From Gammaproteobacteria bacterium (GTDB taxonomy: Bacteria; Pseudomonadota; Gammaproteobacteria; Pseudomonadales; Porticoccaceae), in the NCBI GenBank assembly GCA_006227015.1, contig SBGI01000226.1:1-10039 (forward strand): a DNA stretch of 10,039 nt, written 5' to 3'. Below are positions 7,112-10,039 of the stretch, one piece after another. Position numbers and translations under genes: made by a program. Within the stretch, counting starts at the first letter, position 1, and the number at the start of each line of letters is the position of its first letter. The notes beneath the pieces are model-generated. The model was given only the letters and a program-made list of their open reading frames with translations, ran no database searches and had not been told where the DNA came from.

Positions 7112-7938
7112 TGGCAGACAAGTTGCAGAAAGTACTGGCGGCAGCCGGTTACGGATCGCGCCGGGAGCTTGAGCAGTGGATCAGTGACGGTCGCGTTCAG
7201 GTGAATGGCCAAGTTGCCAAGCTGGGGGATCGCGTTTCCGCCGACGATACGGTGGTAGTGGATGGCAAGCGCGCCAAGTTGCCAAGCTCGGACCAGCGCA
7301 TCCGGGTGCTTGTCTACAACAAGCCTGAGGGGGAGGTCTGTACGCGGTCTGACCCGGAAGGAAGAAAAACTGTATTTGATCATTTGCCCAGACTGAGCGG
7401 CGAACGTTGGATCGTTGTCGGCCGCCTGGATATCAACACCACGGGCTTGCTGCTGTTCACAAATAATGGAGAGTTGGCCAATCGCCTGATGCACCCTTCC
7501 TACGAGGTGGATCGTGAGTATTTGGTGCGCGTACATGGGCAGGTGGATGACGCCATGCTCAAGCGTCTTCGCGAAGGTGTATTGCTTGATGACGGTATTG
7601 CCAAATTCAGCGATGTGGTACCCGGGGAGCGTGTGGGCAGCAATGGCTGGTATACAGTGGCATTGATGGAAGGCCGCAATCGCGAGGTTCGCCGCCTTTG
7701 GGAATCACAGGGTGTGGAGGTGAACCGTTTGAAGCGGGTGCGCTTTGGGCCGATCTTCATGCCCTCCTATGTGCGCAAGGGGCAGTGGATCGAGCTGGAC
7801 GACAAGTCGCTCTCCGATGTCCTTTACGCAGTGGACCTGACGGTCCGCAAGAAGCAGAGGCAACAAGCGCCACAAGATAAAAAACGTTGGGATCGGCAGT
7901 TGAAGCGCCTTCGTTCCAAAGGTCCATCCAGTCGCTAA
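7111..7938 (+). CDS. rluB: 23S rRNA pseudouridine synthase RluB
   Basis: 275 residues, RsuA/RluB/E/F family. In E. coli RluB converts U2605 of 23S rRNA to pseudouridine. Seen: an N-terminal S4 RNA-binding domain (about 2-48: LQKVLAAAGYGSRRELEQWI, GRVQVNGQVAKLGD); the catalytic loop GRLDINTTGLLLFT with nucleophile Asp107; NGELANRLMHPSYEVDREYLVRV; and EGRNREVRRLWESQGVEVNRL in the catalytic core. The last 30 or so residues form a lysine/arginine-rich tail (RKKQRQQ, KKRWDRQLKRLRSK), common in RluB proteins and probably rRNA-binding. RluB rather than RsuA or RluE is preferred from overall length, the basic tail and linkage to scpAB and yciO. ATG 7111 overlaps the scpB stop by one base and has no good Shine-Dalgarno of its own, consistent with coupling. 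Confidence 0.93.
   Translation: MADKLQKVLAAAGYGSRRELEQWISDGRVQVNGQVAKLGDRVSADDTVVVDGKRAKLPSSDQRIRVLVYNKPEGEVCTRSDPEGRKTVFDHLPRLSGERWIVVGRLDINTTGLLLFTNNGELANRLMHPSYEVDREYLVRVHGQVDDAMLKRLREGVLLDDGIAKFSDVVPGERVGSNGWYTVALMEGRNREVRRLWESQGVEVNRLKRVRFGPIFMPSYVRKGQWIELDDKSLSDVLYAVDLTVRKKQRQQAPQDKKRWDRQLKRLRSKGPSSR
7208..7288. repeat. 16-bp direct repeat within rluB
   Basis: GCCAAGTTGCCAAGCT occurs exactly at 7208-7223 and 7273-7288, 65 bases apart start to start. The offset is not a multiple of three, so the copies are read in different frames (VAKL in the first, AKLPS in the second). Each copy is itself a near-tandem of GCCAAG. The copies lie in or just after the S4 domain part. The repeat is certain from the sequence; no function is claimed. 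Confidence 0.85.
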
Positions 7939-7984
7939 TCAGTGCAGGATTACTAGCTGAAGACGTTGCAGGGATACAGGGTCT

Positions 7985-8986
7985 ATGTCATACCAGGAAA
8001 AACAAGCCTTTATCACCGGGGCCACGGGTTTTGTAGGTGGCGCTCTCGCTGAGCGGCTGGTTGAACAAGGCTGGACAGTCACAGCACTGGTTCGCCCCCA
8101 AAGTGAAACGGCAAAGTTGGAATCCCTCGGTATCTCCCTTGTTCCCGGTGACGTTTGTCAGTCTGAAGGCTTGGCCGAAGCTATGGCCGGGGCTGGTGTG
8201 GTGTTTCATTGTGCAGCGCTGACAGGGGTGGGTCACCGCAACTCAGATCTACACCGAGTGATTGCACAAGGTACAAACAACCTGCTGGATGCAGCCCACA
8301 CATCGGGGGTACAGCGTTTTGTGTATGTCAGCAGTGTTGCGGTCTATGAGTTGAGTGAAGCCAGTGAATGCGATGAGCGGCATGCCCTGCTGAGCAGCAG
8401 TATTGACCCTTATGCCCAGGCGAAAATTGCTGCTGAAAAAGCCTGTTTCGAAGCCTGTCGTGCGGGAAAGCTAGAAGCCACCATCGTCAGGCCGGCATTT
8501 ATTTACGGGCCGGGAGACCGTCCCGGCGGTTTCTTGCCTGAACTGGTTAATATGATTTCCAAAGGCAAGTTTAAATTGATCGGTGGTGGCGACCACCAAA
8601 TCCCCCTTGTCTATATTTCAGACCTCACGGACCTGCTGATTCGTTGTGCCTGCCAGCCGGAAGCTGCCGGTGAAATTTATAATGCCAGCTCAAAGGAGTC
8701 CCCATCCTGGCAGGAGCTTGCCAAAGTGTTGTGTAATGAGCTGGACCTGAAGATGCCCGGCTCAGTTAGTGAGAACCTGGTGATGCCCGTAGCTGGTTTG
8801 CTCGAGTTGCTGGCTCGTTACAAATTGCTGCGTACCCTGCCCGTCAGTAAAGCGGCGGTCAGGCTACTGTCGCGACCGGTAACTATTTCAGTGGAAAAGG
8901 CTGGCAGGGATCTGGGATACGTTTCAACGACAGGTTTTAGAGAAGGTATGAAAAACTGTCTGCCAATGCTCAGAAGTATCAACTGA
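7985..8986 (+). CDS. NAD(P)-dependent epimerase/dehydratase (extended short-chain dehydrogenase)
   Basis: 333 residues with a full extended-SDR layout: the N-terminal Rossmann motif TGATGFVGG (Gly12, Gly15, Gly18), GDV near 55-57, FHCAALTG in place of the usual HxAA, an NLLDAA helix, the YVSSVAVY strand with the active-site serine near 116-117, catalytic Tyr143-x3-Lys147 (YAQAK), and RPAFIYGPGD at 169-177. Arg37 at the end of the second strand (ALVRPQS), where NAD-specific members carry an acidic residue, suggests NADP(H); this is inference. The family includes nucleotide-sugar epimerases, dehydratases and 3-beta-hydroxysteroid-type enzymes; the substrate cannot be told. The protein is cytosolic with no signal peptide. 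The gene starts 46 bases after rluB at ATG 7985, with AGGG close upstream, and is followed after 22 bases by an acyltransferase gene. That supports, without proving, a sugar or envelope-glycan role. Confidence 0.88.
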   Translation: MSYQEKQAFITGATGFVGGALAERLVEQGWTVTALVRPQSETAKLESLGISLVPGDVCQSEGLAEAMAGAGVVFHCAALTGVGHRNSDLHRVIAQGTNNLLDAAHTSGVQRFVYVSSVAVYELSEASECDERHALLSSSIDPYAQAKIAAEKACFEACRAGKLEATIVRPAFIYGPGDRPGGFLPELVNMISKGKFKLIGGGDHQIPLVYISDLTDLLIRCACQPEAAGEIYNASSKESPSWQELAKVLCNELDLKMPGSVSENLVMPVAGLLELLARYKLLRTLPVSKAAVRLLSRPVTISVEKAGRDLGYVSTTGFREGMKNCLPMLRSIN

Positions 8987-9008
8987 TAAAACTTAAGAGA
9001 AAATTTTT

Positions 9009-10039
9009 GTGACCACCAACGTTAGTCCTTTTTCAATAAAAAACAATCTCAGAATTCTTTTTGCACCGGGTCAGGGGCAGCTGCGTGCAGTCGATGGGTT
9101 GCGAGCGCTCTCTATCCTTATCGTGCTTTCGATTCACTGTGTCTGGTTTCTGAGCATCTTTGATGAGTCTGTGGTTGAGCTGTTTTACTCGGCACCTGTC
9201 TGGTTGAACTGGGTTTTCAACGGTGATTTGAGCCTGGATATTTTCTTTGTCATCAGTGGCTTTCTGATTTCTGCCATCCTGATGAAAGAGTATCGAAAGA
9301 CATCCAGTATCCGCTTCGGGCGTTTTTACCAGCGGCGTTTCATGCGGCTGATGCCTGCCTATATTCTGGCAATGGGGTTCGGGTTTCTTGCGGCACCTAA
9401 CAAGGAATATGTCTGGAGCAACCTTATATACATTAACAATTTGCTGCCGGCGTCAACGCATTTTATGCCCTGGACATGGTCGTTGGCGATTGAAGAGCAG
9501 TTTTACTTCCTGTTCCCCCTGCTGTTGTTGTGGGGGATGCGATCATGCTCGCCAAAGACATTGTTCTGGTCCATGTTGATGGCCTTTATCGGCTTTGTAG
9601 TTGTCAGATTCCTGATTATCTGGCGCTATGAACTGTTTTTACCGATCTGCTGGTATGAGAAATCCTGTGAAGGCTTTTTTGACATTATTGATTATATTTA
9701 TGTGAAGCCCTGGACCCGCTTCGGAAGCTTTTTGCCGGGGATATTTGCGGCCTATTTTCACGTATACCATCAGCCTGCGATGATCAGCTTCTTTCAGCGC
9801 AACCGGGTGGCTATTTCCTGGCTGACAGTTTTGGCGCTGGTTATGGTTGCGGTGATCTTTACCATTCCGGTGAATAACCAGCATGCGACGTTTCCGCAAT
9901 TCTGGGGCGCACTTTACTACGCCAGTTGTCGCCACCTGTTTACCATAGCGATCTGCTTCATTATGGTAAGTAGTCTCTACGGGGATTATGGTATTTGCCG
10001 ATGGATATCGAGATTTCTCTCGTGCAGTTTTCTATACCC
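9009..10039 (+). CDS. Acyltransferase family 3 (OafA/YrhL-like) membrane protein, 3' end outside window
   Basis: An open frame of 343 codons runs from GTG 9009 past the window end. There is no early in-frame ATG; the first comes far inside, about codon 92. AAGAGA at 8995-9000, eight bases before the GTG, serves as Shine-Dalgarno. Family 3 acyltransferase hallmarks in order: LRAVDGLRALSILIVLSIHC with the conserved His43; SLDIFFVISGFLIS (about 75-88); RFYQRRFMRLMPAY with Arg109/110; and WTWSLAIEEQFYFLFPLLLL with Glu162/163. Several further hydrophobic segments follow, as expected of a protein with about ten inner-membrane helices. Known members transfer acetyl or other acyl groups onto O-antigen, peptidoglycan, exopolysaccharide or other glycans. 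The acceptor here is unknown. Pairing with the upstream epimerase-like gene suggests envelope glycan modification (inference). A C-terminal SGNH domain, found in some members, could lie beyond the window. Confidence 0.9.
   Translation, partial: MTTNVSPFSIKNNLRILFAPGQGQLRAVDGLRALSILIVLSIHCVWFLSIFDESVVELFYSAPVWLNWVFNGDLSLDIFFVISGFLISAILMKEYRKTSSIRFGRFYQRRFMRLMPAYILAMGFGFLAAPNKEYVWSNLIYINNLLPASTHFMPWTWSLAIEEQFYFLFPLLLLWGMRSCSPKTLFWSMLMAFIGFVVVRFLIIWRYELFLPICWYEKSCEGFFDIIDYIYVKPWTRFGSFLPGIFAAYFHVYHQPAMISFFQRNRVAISWLTVLALVMVAVIFTIPVNNQHATFPQFWGALYYASCRHLFTIAICFIMVSSLYGDYGICRWISRFLSCSFLY

Noticed and set aside
7027..7536. 169-codon open frame on the - strand across the scpB/rluB junction
   Set aside because: It overlaps two strongly supported + strand genes and shows no domain or promoter of its own.
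7943..7977. Imperfect direct repeat after rluB (TGCAGGATTAC and TGCAGGGATAC)
   Set aside because: Only two mismatching short copies in a 46-base gap; likely chance, and no regulator can be suggested.
9639..9935. 98-codon open frame on the - strand within the acyltransferase gene
   Set aside because: The + strand reading carries all the family 3 acyltransferase motifs; this one carries none.

Overview
The window looks like the chromosome of a free-living, probably aquatic gammaproteobacterium, perhaps of the Cellvibrionales (Cellvibrio/Microbulbifer-like). The reasons are the gammaproteobacterial YciO and RluB, the ScpA/ScpB condensin pair (absent from enterics and vibrios, which use MukBEF) and a BarA-type kinase joined to c-di-GMP domains. 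The taxonomic call is inference from remembered protein families. All genes are on the + strand and densely packed. I see no mobile elements, rRNA, tRNA or CRISPR.

Region 1 (1-4778) is a signalling module. It holds the 3' end of a periplasmic ABC-type substrate-binding protein gene and, 11 bases later, a 1495-residue sensor kinase. The kinase has a BarA-like half (two membrane segments, periplasmic sensor, HAMP, HisKA, HATPase, degenerate receiver, intact receiver, Hpt) fused to a complete c-di-GMP response regulator (receiver, GGDEF, EAL). All residues for a His-Asp-His-Asp phosphorelay lie in one chain, so the likely output is c-di-GMP level.

Region 2 (4779-7938) is a housekeeping cluster: yciO, scpA, scpB and rluB. 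The scpA-scpB-rluB part is tight (a 14-base gap, then a 1-base stop/start overlap) and is probably one operon. There is a TATAAT box just before or inside the 5' end of the scpA frame. The short gap before yciO holds a -10-like box between two interlocked inverted repeats.

Region 3 (7985-10039) holds an extended short-chain dehydrogenase/epimerase and, after 22 bases, the 5' part of a membrane acyltransferase of family 3 that runs off the window and starts at GTG. This pair resembles the edge of a surface-polysaccharide or lipid-modification locus. No intergenic stretch exceeds 90 bases. The most unusual item is the one-chain phosphorelay to c-di-GMP; I cannot say from sequence alone whether that architecture has been described.
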